This document shows positions 33,452 to 42,817 of a stretch of 45,943 bases of DNA, in pieces. The stretch spans positions 1 through 45,943 of the forward strand of contig VMTD01000132.1 in NCBI GenBank assembly GCA_013791785.1, given 5' to 3'. Each line of letters begins with the position of its first letter. The first letter of the stretch is position 1. Source of the DNA: Methanobacteriota archaeon (GTDB lineage Archaea > Thermoplasmatota > Thermoplasmata > SG8-5). The notes under the pieces were generated by a model. That model was not told the DNA's origin. It saw only the letters and a list, made by a program, of their open reading frames with translations, and searched no databases. The position numbers and the translations under genes were made by a program.

Positions 33452-36400
33452 ACCTTCTGGATATCAAAATAATTCCCATGATTCCCATTATGCCGAGGAA
33501 CGGCTGCCCGAATTCCGGGACGATGACCATGGCCAAGTCAGAACTTGATTCCAGCGAATATCCGTAACCCGAGGAATAATCCAGGTAAGCCCAGTTGACA
33601 ATGGTACCACTGCCTGTGGTGGCATTGACCGTCACAGTCACGGTGATGGAATGCGTTCCGGGTGCTATGCTCGTAAAGTGCCAGTACAGTGTCAATCCCG
33701 TAATCGAATCGGGCGCCGGGTTCGCTGATACGAATGTCACGCCTGCAGGCAAGGTGTCGTTGATCCACACCGAGCCAGCATTGGCGGTTCCGGTGTTATT
33801 GTAATAAATCGTATAGACGATAGTACCACCAGCGGTTGTCTCGGTAACATCCGCGACCTTCTCCACGGTGATTTGCGGACGTACGCAGGTAAAGCTTGCC
33901 TGGGCCATGCTTGAACCCATCGGTCGCTTCAATGCATCATGGTACACTAGGCCGACATTGTTGGTCACCACTTCGCCGTCCGCCGGAATCTCGTTTACTT
34001 CGACCGTTACCGTAATGAAGTTGGTGGTGTCGTGAACCACGCTGTTGAAGTACCAGACAAGGTCCTGGCCGGAAATGCTGGTCGGTGCAGGGTTGGAAGA
34101 TATGAAATCCACGCCAGCAGGCAATGTGTCATTTACCCAGACATCCTTGGCATTTCCGTCGCCCGTATTATTGTACCAAATCGTGTATGTGACATATTGT
34201 CCAGGTTCTGCAGTCAGGGGAGTGACGGTTTTATCCACGTCCATTATGGGGCGCTTTCTGTCGTTCGGAGCACCAGGCGTGGGGCCTTCCGGCACGAGCC
34301 AGGCATTGTTCGAGATGTACCAGTCGGTTGCATCGCTGCCTGTGTCAACCGGGTAACCGGTATCTTCATGCTTGAACCGAGACCAGGTCTGGCCCAGGGC
34401 CATTACCGGGTAGGTCGTCGCGTCAATTATTGTTGCACCGCTTTGCAGCGTGACAGTCGCGCCACCATCTGACAGGCGGTTGTTCTGCGTCATCTGGGCG
34501 ACGTAGTATTCTGTACCGGAACCCCAGGCCCCGATGATGGTTCCGGTCGGGAACGTGTAGATAGGGGTGGCAAAATTGCTGTAAATGGTCCACCCGCTGA
34601 CGTCCACTGCGGTGTCCGTCGGATTGCACAACTCGACCCACTCGGGATTCGGAAGAGAACAAATCTCGTTGATGACGAGCTTCGCCCATGGGGCGACGAC
34701 CGTTATTGTGGCTTGGGACGAGGAACCGGGCATTGACTGGCCTGCCGCGTTCTTGTAATCGAGCGTTGCTGTGTTCATGAGAACTGTACCGGGCACTACG
34801 CCCAACCCGACCTGCGCCTGCAATACTATCGAATACTGACCGGGTGCAACGTTCGTGAAATACCAGTACTGGGTCTGACCGATTATGGAACCGGGTGCGG
34901 GTGATGCGGAAACAAATGTCAGCCCGGCGGGCAGCGTGTCATTGACCCATACATTGCCCGCGTTGGCAAAACCGGTATTGTTGTAATATATCGTGTATGT
35001 GACCATGTCCCCGGGGCTGACAACGGCAGCATCCGCAATTTTTACAACTGTTATTTCAGGAGCCAAGTCTGCAACCGTAACGTCCCACGTATCACTCGAT
35101 GTTCCCATGGGTCTTGACAACTGGTCTGTATACGCCAACTCTGCCAGGTTTGTGAGAACAGTGCCAACCGGTACACTCAGGTCTATTATTGCCGTAATCG
35201 TGAAGGAATGCGTGCCAGGTGCAACGTTGATGAAGTGCCAGCGATAGGTATTCCCCAGCACGGAATCATACGGAACACTTGACGAAACATAGCTCATCCC
35301 AGCTGGCAATGTATCGTTCACCCAGACATTCCGGGCATTGCCGTCTCCCGTATTGTTATAGAATAATGTAAAGGTAACCTGGCCGTTGATCGGGGCCGTG
35401 CTGGTATCTCCAATCTTATCTATATTTATGATTGGCCTTCGCCTGTCGTTCGGAGCGCCCGGCGTGGGGCCTTCGGGCACGGTCCACGCATTGTTGGAGG
35501 TATACCAATCGTTCGCGTCGTTATCGGTATCCGTCGGCATACCATATGTAGCATTCTTAAATCGAGACCATGTCTGGCCCAGGGCCATTGCCGGGTAGGT
35601 CGTTGCGTCTATGATTGTTGCGCCGCTTCGCAGAGTGACACTCGTACCCGTATTTGGCAGGCGGTTGTTCTGCGTCATCTGGGCGATGTAGTATTCTGTA
35701 CCGGAACCCCAGGCCCCGATGATGGTTCCGGCAGGGAACGTGTAGATCGGGCTGGCAAAACTGCTGTATATGGTCCACCCGCTGATGTCCAGTGCGGCGT
35801 TCGTCGGGTTGCACACCTCGACCCACTCGATATTCGGAAGAGAACTAATCTCGTTCAAAACAACATTATCCCCTGCCGGTGAGCGCGTGCCAGTTAGAGG
35901 GTAAACAGAGCCAATACCAGACGAGTCGAGGGGCGTGCCCATCTCATCATGGCTTCCCTTCCAATCCTCTGTCGATATGTAAACCGTGAAGCTCTGGCCC
36001 GGGGCGATTCCCAGGGTTGTCAGACTGACAGCGCCCTCCATCCTTGTCCAGTCCAGGGCTGCGCTAACATTGTCGACGAACGCCCACCCTGTTGGCAAGC
36101 TTGCCGGATCATACTTATAAAGCTCGCTCGCAAGAATGCGGTTGCCCTTGCCCGACACCACTATCGAGTAATCTATTCCCCACCCGCCTTTGAGGTTCAG
36201 GCCAGTCTGAACATCATCATCCGTGTTGAGCAAGACATATACGAGATCGTCGCCCTTCTTTTCGACATGCTTGCTTTCAATTCGCCCGATGTATATCGAG
36301 ACATTTTTTCCGGCATAGGGCTCAGGGAGACCTGCGGGTATGGTGGTGTTGAGCCACAAGTCGGTGCCACCCGGATAATCCGCCCAACCGTCGCCGTCGA

Positions 36401-39400
36401 TATCCGGTAAATTATCTGTCGTGATCATCTGCGGGTCAGGAATTCCGTTGTTGGTGAAATCCAGGGGGTAGGGGTCCATATCGTTCGGTATGGTATCCCT
36501 GTCCGAATCAGGCATTGGAACAGAAACTATATCCGCAGGCCTGTGGCGCAGAACCGGCATGGTCGAACCGCCCAGCATCCTGCCCGAAACAGATAGATAA
36601 ACAAACAACTCACCATCAAGGACAGCTCTGGCCTCGGCAAGATCCACATTTGCATTTGCCAGAGTTCCGTTTCCAGAGGGTTTCTGGTCGTTGATGTCAT
36701 CAAGTATTCCGCCGAGACCCACCCAGTCCCCGAACGCGCCGTCCACCGCCATGCCAGCCGGTTGACCGATATTGTGCCTTGTCATCCTTCCGGTCTTCAC
36801 CTGGCTCACTGCCCCGTCCACGTTCAGACCGTCGAGCAGGATGTCCCCGGTCTTGCCCATCGTTCCGGTTCCGATATTGGCGCTGACGATGAAGTTCATG
36901 TCCGCACCCACCCGCATTTCCAACGGGTTTCGCAGCAGAAGCCTGACTGTGCTGTTGTCCAATATGATGAAATCCAGCGGTATGGTGTTCTCACCGGAAT
37001 CAATTATGCTGTTGGCATTTGCATCCAGATGAAGCGACATGGCCGAAACGTCGGTCGGCCCAAAACCGTCAAGCGTGAAATTGAAACCTCTGAGCACAGA
37101 ATCGGTACCGTGGCATTGCAAGGCCGCGGACAGCATGGGAACGGTGCCCGGTGACACGATGTCCGGGGCGATGTCCTGAACCAGAGCGGTGATGGAACCG
37201 GGTTTCGCGGAAATAACAAAGTCAGATAGGTCCGAATCTCCGAACTCATCAAGCGATAGCAGAACCATTCTGGCTTCATCTTCGGAATATTCCGAGGCCC
37301 TGGGAACCGGCATCCTGATCTCTATCATTGCCCCCACAATCCCTATCTGGGCGCCGCCGAAATTCGTGAATCCGTTCCAGTTGTCTCTCCCCGCGGCATC
37401 ATCGAACACCATGCATCTGGAATATTTTCCGGCATTATCCCACCCGTAAAGGTCCACAGCAAGGTCCGCGCCGAGCCCATATGCAGCATAACCGGTATTT
37501 TCATCCCCGTCCAGGTCAACAAGGCCCAGTATGGTATCAACGCTGCCGTTCGAACCGGCAAGAGCGTCACCGCCGAACTCCAGGAAAGCAAAAACAGAAT
37601 TGGTATCGAACACCGCCTTTGCCCCGATGATATTGATTCCGGGCTTTGCCTGAACATCCAGGTAAGAATCAGTGTATGTGGTATATTTCTCCCAGTCAGA
37701 GAAATTTCCATCAATGTTTATGGGCATACTCGGCCCGCTGTCGAACATGCCGGACAGTGCCGGCAGTATGGAAATCATTATCACGAGAATCACAACCAGG
37801 GCAATCCTGTACATTCTGATCTGTCTGCGCCTCATCTTTTGCAGGGTCGCAACCCGTGTCGGCAAGCCCTGTGCCAGTCCATTGGTCAAACCATTGGTCA
37901 TTCCGTTGGTGAGCCCGTTGGTCCTCCCCATCCCGTTTACCATTCCGTTTGTCATTCCGTTGGTTCTTCCGTTGGTTCTTCCGAGCCCGTTTGTCATCCC
38001 ATTGGTCCTTCCAAGACCATTGGTCAGGCCGTTAGTCATGCCCCGGCCTTTCCTGCGTCGGGAAATGAAGTCATTTTCCAGTCCGGACTCGGCGGCATGC
38101 TCCTCTTCAAGCATGACAAGCATCTCACCGAGTTCTTCTATCTCTTCTCTGTCGGGCTGGGAAATCGGTTCTGGCACGATTTGCTCAAAATCCCCGCCCT
38201 CGACAACCAGCATATCGCATATCCGGTCGATTTCCATGTCCAGGGCATCCAGCTCGGTAAGAACGCCGTCGTCAGCTTCATACGAATCCACCTCAACCAG
38301 CATCTCGCTGAGTTCTTCAATTTCTCTGTTTATTTCAGTAGGTCTTGGAACATCGTGCTCCAGCGGAGTGTCGGCCGATTGTTCGTCGGCCAATACCAGC
38401 ATCTCATTTAGTTCATCGATCTCATTCCCCGCTTCCTCGGAAAGACCGATGTGCTCGGGCAACGGAATCTCCCCGTCGGTCAACACCAGCATATTGTCCA
38501 GTTCATCAATTTCATTCCTTGCCTCCTCGGAAAGTTCGGTCTGCTCGGGCAACACCAGCATATTGTCCAGTTCCATAATTTCGGCATCGATTGTTCTGGG
38601 TGTATCCTCCTCGAAGGCCAGGTCGCAATTCGGACAGAGCGTCGCACTGGCTGAAACGAGACTGCCGCATTCGGGGCAGATGAACAGTTTCTGTTCGGCT
38701 TCTGTTTCCGCGACAGATTGCGCAATCGGTTCTTCATCTCCCACATCATCCGCGAACTCCAGTCCGCAGTTGTTGCACAAACCACTGGATTGGGAAATGA
38801 ATGAGCCGCACCCCGGACACATGAAAAGTTCGTCCCTTTCCCTGTACCAGAAATCGTCATGCTCTTTCTCCTTCCCGAAATCAAAACCGCATTTTCCGCA
38901 GGCTGCAGCATCCGGCCCGAGCGGTTCCCGGCAGTTCGGGCATACCCGTGTCACATCTTCTTCGGGTAGGTGCTCGGATTCTTTTTCGAACTCTGTACCG
39001 CAGTTATTGCACCTTCCCGCATCCTCCGCCAGGAAGCTGCCGCAACCCGGGCACATGAAAATCCCCCCCTCTTTCCTGTACCAGAATCCGTCCCTGTCCA
39101 GCGGGCTTTTGCAGATGCTGCAGGATTCCTCTTCCTGCGTTACGGCGGCACCGCATTCAGGGCAAATGTGCCCCTCACTTATTGGTGCATCCTCTAGCTC
39201 TTCCTCGAACTCCACACCGCAACCATGGCATTTTGAAACACCCGCTGTCAGAAAAGTTCCGCACATAGGGCACATGAATAACGATTTTCTTTCCTTGTAC
39301 CAGTGCCCGTCAGGGGCTGTATCTTCCTCTTCTTGGGCCTTTTTCACTTCCGGGATATCTATGCCGTTCTTCCCGACCTCCAGTTCTATCTTTTCTGTAT

Positions 39401-40610
39401 CCGTCAGGTCAAAGCCGCAAATGCTGCATCGCTCCCTGCTGCCTTCCACCGAGGCACCGCATTCAGGGCACATGATGAAATTTTTCTCTCCGAAATTTGA
39501 CTCCAGGCTGTCGAACTCGGCAACAATGAGATTTGACAATTCATCGGCGACCTGCTCCTCGGAACCCGCTTCCCTGGCTGTTTTTCTGTCAATCCTCGCC
39601 CCGCAAATTCCGCAATCGGTTTTGTCCTTGCTGACAAATGAGTTGCATTCCTGGCATACCAGAAATCCCAGGTCTTCATCATTCTTCATCTCCTCGATGG
39701 CATTCATAAGGCCCTGGCCGAGCATGTTTTCTCTGTCTTTCTCCGAGAACACTCTCCCACATACCCCACACATATCGGATTTGACATGCACCGGAACACC
39801 ACAATCCGGACATTTCGAAACCACATTCTCTGTTTTCATCATTGCGTGCTCGTCAGTATGTACGGCCATTTTCACAGGGGCGGCACATATAGGACATACG
39901 GTCGCGTTCTTGTCAACAAAAGCACCGCATTCAAAACAAAGCCAGATGTCGAAATCATCCTGGAAATCAGTCTCCAAGGCTTCTCTCGATACGCCCAATT
40001 TATCAAGCACCACATTGATCGTATCGGCCTGTATGGCGGTTTTTGCCACCCTCTGCCCTTCACCGGCATCTGCAGATCTTTCAATCGGAACCAGTTGGTC
40101 CGAGAAAGCTCTCATTTCCGGGTCCGAGAAGAATGATTCGGGCGCCACATAAATCCCGGCAATGTTTTTCGCCCCGAGCTTTGCCAGATTCTTGCTCAAA
40201 AAATCATATGCCAGGATCTCTCCGAACAGGCCCACCATGGTGGGAAGGGCGTCTGTTATCATCGCGCGCTTTGTGAATTTTGCCGTCAGCCCCATCGCTT
40301 TATTCACAGCCATATTCACATTTACAAGACCGCGTGCGCAGTACAATATTCCGGACTCTTCCTCAACACCAACGATACTTCGTGCCTTGTAAGCTTCCCA
40401 ATCCACAATCACCAATCTTTCCCTCTCATCCTCCGTCAGCCCCTCCGAAAGCCGGCCGCTTCCGGGGCCGGCGGTGACCACTATGATTGCATAACCCTCT
40501 TTCAATGCCCGATTAACAATGGCACTCAGGTTTCCGTGGTCTCCGGGCAGCGCAAAGCCAGTGCCGGAAGCAGCCAACGCGTTTCTCAGGTCATTCTCAT
40601 CATGGCTCAT
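33429..40610 (-). CDS. Giant 2393-residue membrane protein: RecA-like, ten zinc ribbons, TNG repeats, extracellular adhesin
   Basis: Order: residues 1-200, a RecA/KaiC-like domain without a Walker A; about 220-665, ten zinc ribbons (CxxC-x(10-13)-CxxC, for example CPGCGSF with CNNCGLEF); about 680-850, six repeats like EIDELDNMLVL; about 855-914, a low-complexity TNG repeat (GRTNGMTNGLGRTNG); one span near 934-957; then two DG-x-F-x-DW domains (about 963, 1291), calcium-type DSDRDTIPNDMDPYPLD, and a duplicated block of a lamin-tail domain and two DUF11 repeats (about 1580-1963, 1973-2356). It ends VPEFGQPFLGIMGIMGI plus basic residues, a PEF-CTERM-like sorting signal. The N-terminus is thus cytoplasmic and the C-terminal about 1430 residues outside. 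A GAGG SD lies six bases before the ATG, overlapping the kaiC-like stop. Confidence 0.85.
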   Translation of the reverse strand: MSHDENDLRNALAASGTGFALPGDHGNLSAIVNRALKEGYAIIVVTAGPGSGRLSEGLTEDERERLVIVDWEAYKARSIVGVEEESGILYCARGLVNVNMAVNKAMGLTAKFTKRAMITDALPTMVGLFGEILAYDFLSKNLAKLGAKNIAGIYVAPESFFSDPEMRAFSDQLVPIERSADAGEGQRVAKTAIQADTINVVLDKLGVSREALETDFQDDFDIWLCFECGAFVDKNATVCPICAAPVKMAVHTDEHAMMKTENVVSKCPDCGVPVHVKSDMCGVCGRVFSEKDRENMLGQGLMNAIEEMKNDEDLGFLVCQECNSFVSKDKTDCGICGARIDRKTAREAGSEEQVADELSNLIVAEFDSLESNFGEKNFIMCPECGASVEGSRERCSICGFDLTDTEKIELEVGKNGIDIPEVKKAQEEEDTAPDGHWYKERKSLFMCPMCGTFLTAGVSKCHGCGVEFEEELEDAPISEGHICPECGAAVTQEEESCSICKSPLDRDGFWYRKEGGIFMCPGCGSFLAEDAGRCNNCGTEFEKESEHLPEEDVTRVCPNCREPLGPDAAACGKCGFDFGKEKEHDDFWYRERDELFMCPGCGSFISQSSGLCNNCGLEFADDVGDEEPIAQSVAETEAEQKLFICPECGSLVSASATLCPNCDLAFEEDTPRTIDAEIMELDNMLVLPEQTELSEEARNEIDELDNMLVLTDGEIPLPEHIGLSEEAGNEIDELNEMLVLADEQSADTPLEHDVPRPTEINREIEELSEMLVEVDSYEADDGVLTELDALDMEIDRICDMLVVEGGDFEQIVPEPISQPDREEIEELGEMLVMLEEEHAAESGLENDFISRRRKGRGMTNGLTNGLGRTNGMTNGLGRTNGRTNGMTNGMVNGMGRTNGLTNGMTNGLTNGLAQGLPTRVATLQKMRRRQIRMYRIALVVILVIMISILPALSGMFDSGPSMPINIDGNFSDWEKYTTYTDSYLDVQAKPGINIIGAKAVFDTNSVFAFLEFGGDALAGSNGSVDTILGLVDLDGDENTGYAAYGLGADLAVDLYGWDNAGKYSRCMVFDDAAGRDNWNGFTNFGGAQIGIVGAMIEIRMPVPRASEYSEDEARMVLLSLDEFGDSDLSDFVISAKPGSITALVQDIAPDIVSPGTVPMLSAALQCHGTDSVLRGFNFTLDGFGPTDVSAMSLHLDANANSIIDSGENTIPLDFIILDNSTVRLLLRNPLEMRVGADMNFIVSANIGTGTMGKTGDILLDGLNVDGAVSQVKTGRMTRHNIGQPAGMAVDGAFGDWVGLGGILDDINDQKPSGNGTLANANVDLAEARAVLDGELFVYLSVSGRMLGGSTMPVLRHRPADIVSVPMPDSDRDTIPNDMDPYPLDFTNNGIPDPQMITTDNLPDIDGDGWADYPGGTDLWLNTTIPAGLPEPYAGKNVSIYIGRIESKHVEKKGDDLVYVLLNTDDDVQTGLNLKGGWGIDYSIVVSGKGNRILASELYKYDPASLPTGWAFVDNVSAALDWTRMEGAVSLTTLGIAPGQSFTVYISTEDWKGSHDEMGTPLDSSGIGSVYPLTGTRSPAGDNVVLNEISSLPNIEWVEVCNPTNAALDISGWTIYSSFASPIYTFPAGTIIGAWGSGTEYYIAQMTQNNRLPNTGTSVTLRSGATIIDATTYPAMALGQTWSRFKNATYGMPTDTDNDANDWYTSNNAWTVPEGPTPGAPNDRRRPIINIDKIGDTSTAPINGQVTFTLFYNNTGDGNARNVWVNDTLPAGMSYVSSSVPYDSVLGNTYRWHFINVAPGTHSFTITAIIDLSVPVGTVLTNLAELAYTDQLSRPMGTSSDTWDVTVADLAPEITVVKIADAAVVSPGDMVTYTIYYNNTGFANAGNVWVNDTLPAGLTFVSASPAPGSIIGQTQYWYFTNVAPGQYSIVLQAQVGLGVVPGTVLMNTATLDYKNAAGQSMPGSSSQATITVVAPWAKLVINEICSLPNPEWVELCNPTDTAVDVSGWTIYSNFATPIYTFPTGTIIGAWGSGTEYYVAQMTQNNRLSDGGATVTLQSGATIIDATTYPVMALGQTWSRFKHEDTGYPVDTGSDATDWYISNNAWLVPEGPTPGAPNDRKRPIMDVDKTVTPLTAEPGQYVTYTIWYNNTGDGNAKDVWVNDTLPAGVDFISSNPAPTSISGQDLVWYFNSVVHDTTNFITVTVEVNEIPADGEVVTNNVGLVYHDALKRPMGSSMAQASFTCVRPQITVEKVADVTETTAGGTIVYTIYYNNTGTANAGSVWINDTLPAGVTFVSANPAPDSITGLTLYWHFTSIAPGTHSITVTVTVNATTGSGTIVNWAYLDYSSGYGYSLESSSDLAMVIVPEFGQPFLGIMGIMGIILISRRFKTSRNR

Positions 40611-40618
40611 TCATTGCC

Positions 40619-41335
40619 TCAGTAGATTATTTCCTCGTGGTCTATCTCGATTCCGGACTTGGTAATCAGGAACGGGTGTTTGTACGGCTCGTGCTTCGTG
40701 AACCGCATCTTGTAAATCGTTACGGTCCGGCGATATTCTCCGTCGACGTTCTCATACCCCAGCGAGATGATGGAATCCGCCACGAACTGTTCCACATCGA
40801 ACCTGGTCCTCAGGTTCTCCACAGCCTCGGTTATTAGCAGGCTCGTCACGTTCTCCGCTTTCAGAAACCTGCAGAATGCGAACATCTCCCTTCTCAGTTC
40901 CTCCTGGTTTCCGTAATACAGGCCGATGGCGGAAATGGAATCTATTACGAGACGTCTGGCGCCGGTCTTTTTCAGTAACTTTGACAGAAGGTTCCTGAGA
41001 TTGGCGAAGCTCACCACACCAAGGTCCAGTTCCTCGTCCAGGTCCATCTCGGTTCTTATCTCGCCGAAATCCAGCAGGTGGATCTTCCCGCCCTTTTCCA
41101 GGGCCCGGAAGTCCATGCCGTAAGCCTTGGCCGCCCTCAGTACACTGTCCCGGCTCTCCTCCAGCGTGACATATATTCCCACATCCCCGTGTTCCATAGC
41201 ACCGTTGTGCACGTACTGCATTCCGAAAAGGCTCTTGGCGCTACCCGCCGGCCCGGAAAGCAGTATTACGGTCCTATCAGGAAATCCGCCCTCTGCCAGT
41301 TCATCAAGTCCGTTTATTCCGCTCTTCACTCTCAT
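40619..41335 (-). CDS. KaiC-like RecA-superfamily ATPase
   Basis: The 238-residue single-domain ATPase has GINGLDELAEGGFPD, Walker A SGPAGSAKS (27-35), the KaiC-type LEESRDSVLRAAKAYGMD, and Walker B RRLVIDSISAIGLYY. KaiC-like ATPases in archaea are signalling or regulatory proteins, often in operons with membrane sensors. It starts at an ATG directly after the regulator's TGA, with GGAGG seven bases upstream, and is followed eight bases later by the giant gene. The giant's N-terminus looks like a degenerate relative of this protein, so the two may interact through RecA-like assembly. Confidence 0.9.
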   Translation of the reverse strand: MRVKSGINGLDELAEGGFPDRTVILLSGPAGSAKSLFGMQYVHNGAMEHGDVGIYVTLEESRDSVLRAAKAYGMDFRALEKGGKIHLLDFGEIRTEMDLDEELDLGVVSFANLRNLLSKLLKKTGARRLVIDSISAIGLYYGNQEELRREMFAFCRFLKAENVTSLLITEAVENLRTRFDVEQFVADSIISLGYENVDGEYRRTVTIYKMRFTKHEPYKHPFLITKSGIEIDHEEIIY

Positions 41336-41947
41336 TCACTCGCCTCCGAAATATCTTGAAGGTAATTCATGCCCCACTGGCCCAAGTTCCGCTCTTACAG
41401 CATCAAGCGATGCCCTTGCCAGCGCCCTGACTGTCAGTTCGCCGTACTCGGCCGCCTCCGCATCGAGTATCGCCAGCAAGGCCCCGAGAATTCTATCGGG
41501 TTCGTTATCCTCGTCGTCGTTTTTCAGCCAGGCAATCATTTTATCATCTATCTCTGGGATTTTCTGCCATCTATCGAGCACATTTTCTTCCCCACCCCCG
41601 CAGAAACGGCCCAGTCTGGCCATGATATCCCGCACCAACGCCCCGAGGAATTTGCCGCTTCCCGCTGGGCTGCCCCCCCCATCATCCAGGTCAATCTCGA
41701 TTACAATTTTTGCGGATTTCGTAGTATATTCATCCGCATGCCTGGTCCGGCCTTTTCTCACCCTCCGGTTCAGGAATCCCGCGCCGTGCAACATGGTGAG
41801 GCGCTTCACCGCGGTCGCCACATGAATCCGCATACCGGCCGCCAGCTCGCTGGCCGTGGTCCAATCATTGTTCTTCACGTAAATGAGCGTGTCAAGAACG
41901 CCGTCCGAACCCAGGACGCTCAGTTTCTTCTTCAAGTCACTCTCCAT
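41336..41947 (-). CDS. Winged-helix regulator leading the KaiC/giant operon
   Basis: The 203-residue protein has an N-terminal winged helix (GVLDTLIYVKNNDWTTASEL with ATAVKRLTMLHGAGFLNRRV, wing RKGRTRHADEYTT). An acidic C-terminal domain follows, with GGGSPAGSG and helices through ALLAILDAEAAEYGELTVRA. It abuts the kaiC-like gene. TATA-like TTCATATATC lies about 22-25 bases upstream, so the mRNA is probably leaderless. A dyad just upstream of that box may be its operator. Confidence 0.8.
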   Translation of the reverse strand: MESDLKKKLSVLGSDGVLDTLIYVKNNDWTTASELAAGMRIHVATAVKRLTMLHGAGFLNRRVRKGRTRHADEYTTKSAKIVIEIDLDDGGGSPAGSGKFLGALVRDIMARLGRFCGGGEENVLDRWQKIPEIDDKMIAWLKNDDEDNEPDRILGALLAILDAEAAEYGELTVRALARASLDAVRAELGPVGHELPSRYFGGE

Positions 41948-41978
41948 ATTACCACAAACTTTACGATATATGAAACAT

Positions 41979-41992
41979 TATCAAAAATGATA
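41979..41992. promoter_or_regulatory. Possible operator dyad
   Basis: TATCA-AAAA-TGATA is a perfect 5-bp dyad right next to the TATA box of the winged-helix gene and between two divergent promoters. It would suit autoregulation by that protein; there is no direct evidence. Confidence 0.35.
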
Positions 41993-42088
41993 CTAACGAC
42001 AATATAATATATATCTTTGGGTAAATTATACACTATGTGAAATATTCAATCACAATAACTTAATATTTAACCCTGCTTTTTGGGAGTC

Positions 42089-42817
42089 ATGCACGACGAT
42101 CGGAGAATGTACGGGGATTTATCCTGGACATGGCCCATCATAAGCCCGCCGGAGAATTACGGGGAAGAGGCCAATCAATTCAGTAGCGCGATTGAAGCAT
42201 GTTCCAAAATCCCGGTCAAGAGTCTGCTGAACATCGGGTGCGGCGGTGGTCACATCGATTTTCATCTGAAGAATCAATATAAGATAACCGGCATGGACAT
42301 CAGCCCGGAAATGCTGGAGAACGCAATAAAACTGAATCCGGAAGCCCGTTATCTGAAAGGGGACATGCGTTCAGTAAGACTGGGGGAAAAATTTGACAGC
42401 GTCATTATCGCAGATTCCATAACGTACATGCTCTCGGAAGATGAATTGTCAGCCGCTTTCAGAACCGCATTCGAGCACCTGAAACCGGGCGGCGTGTTCT
42501 GCACCTATGCCGAGGAACTGCGCGAGAAATTCACACGAACGACTTTCACCCATGATGCCCGTACTGCCGGGGATATGGACATCATTTTGATAGAACATAA
42601 ATGGGACCCCGACCTGGACGATTCCACAATCGAGTTCCACTTCATCTTCCTCATCCAGGAAGGCGGGAAACTGAGGGTTGAGTCAGATAAACATACTTGC
42701 GGGCTGTTTCCCCTGAAGACCTGGAAGCGGCTGTTGAAGAAGACAGGATTTTCTGTGCGAATTTCAGAAGGCCAGTCTGGAGAGACGCTCTTCACATGCC
42801 TGAAACCCGTCGGATAA
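42089..42817 (+). CDS. Class I SAM-dependent methyltransferase
   Basis: The 242-residue protein has the Rossmann motifs LLNIGCGGGHIDFHL (motif I), ITGMDISPEML, YLKGDMRSV, DSVIIADSITYM and LKPGGVFCTYAEEL, then a Methyltransf_11/25-type C-terminus ending RLLKKTGFSVRI. The acceptor is unknown. The ATG at 42089 lies about 26 bases after TATA-like TTAATATTTA; the TTG three codons earlier is rejected. Its stop abuts the end of the convergent MFS gene. Confidence 0.88.
   Translation: MHDDRRMYGDLSWTWPIISPPENYGEEANQFSSAIEACSKIPVKSLLNIGCGGGHIDFHLKNQYKITGMDISPEMLENAIKLNPEARYLKGDMRSVRLGEKFDSVIIADSITYMLSEDELSAAFRTAFEHLKPGGVFCTYAEELREKFTRTTFTHDARTAGDMDIILIEHKWDPDLDDSTIEFHFIFLIQEGGKLRVESDKHTCGLFPLKTWKRLLKKTGFSVRISEGQSGETLFTCLKPVG

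Noticed and set aside
37672-40152. An 826-codon open frame on the + strand
   Set aside because: It lies antisense to the zinc-ribbon/TNG region of the giant gene. Its Ser/Pro-rich translation is the mirror of repeated CxxC and Glu/Leu codons, and it has no domains.
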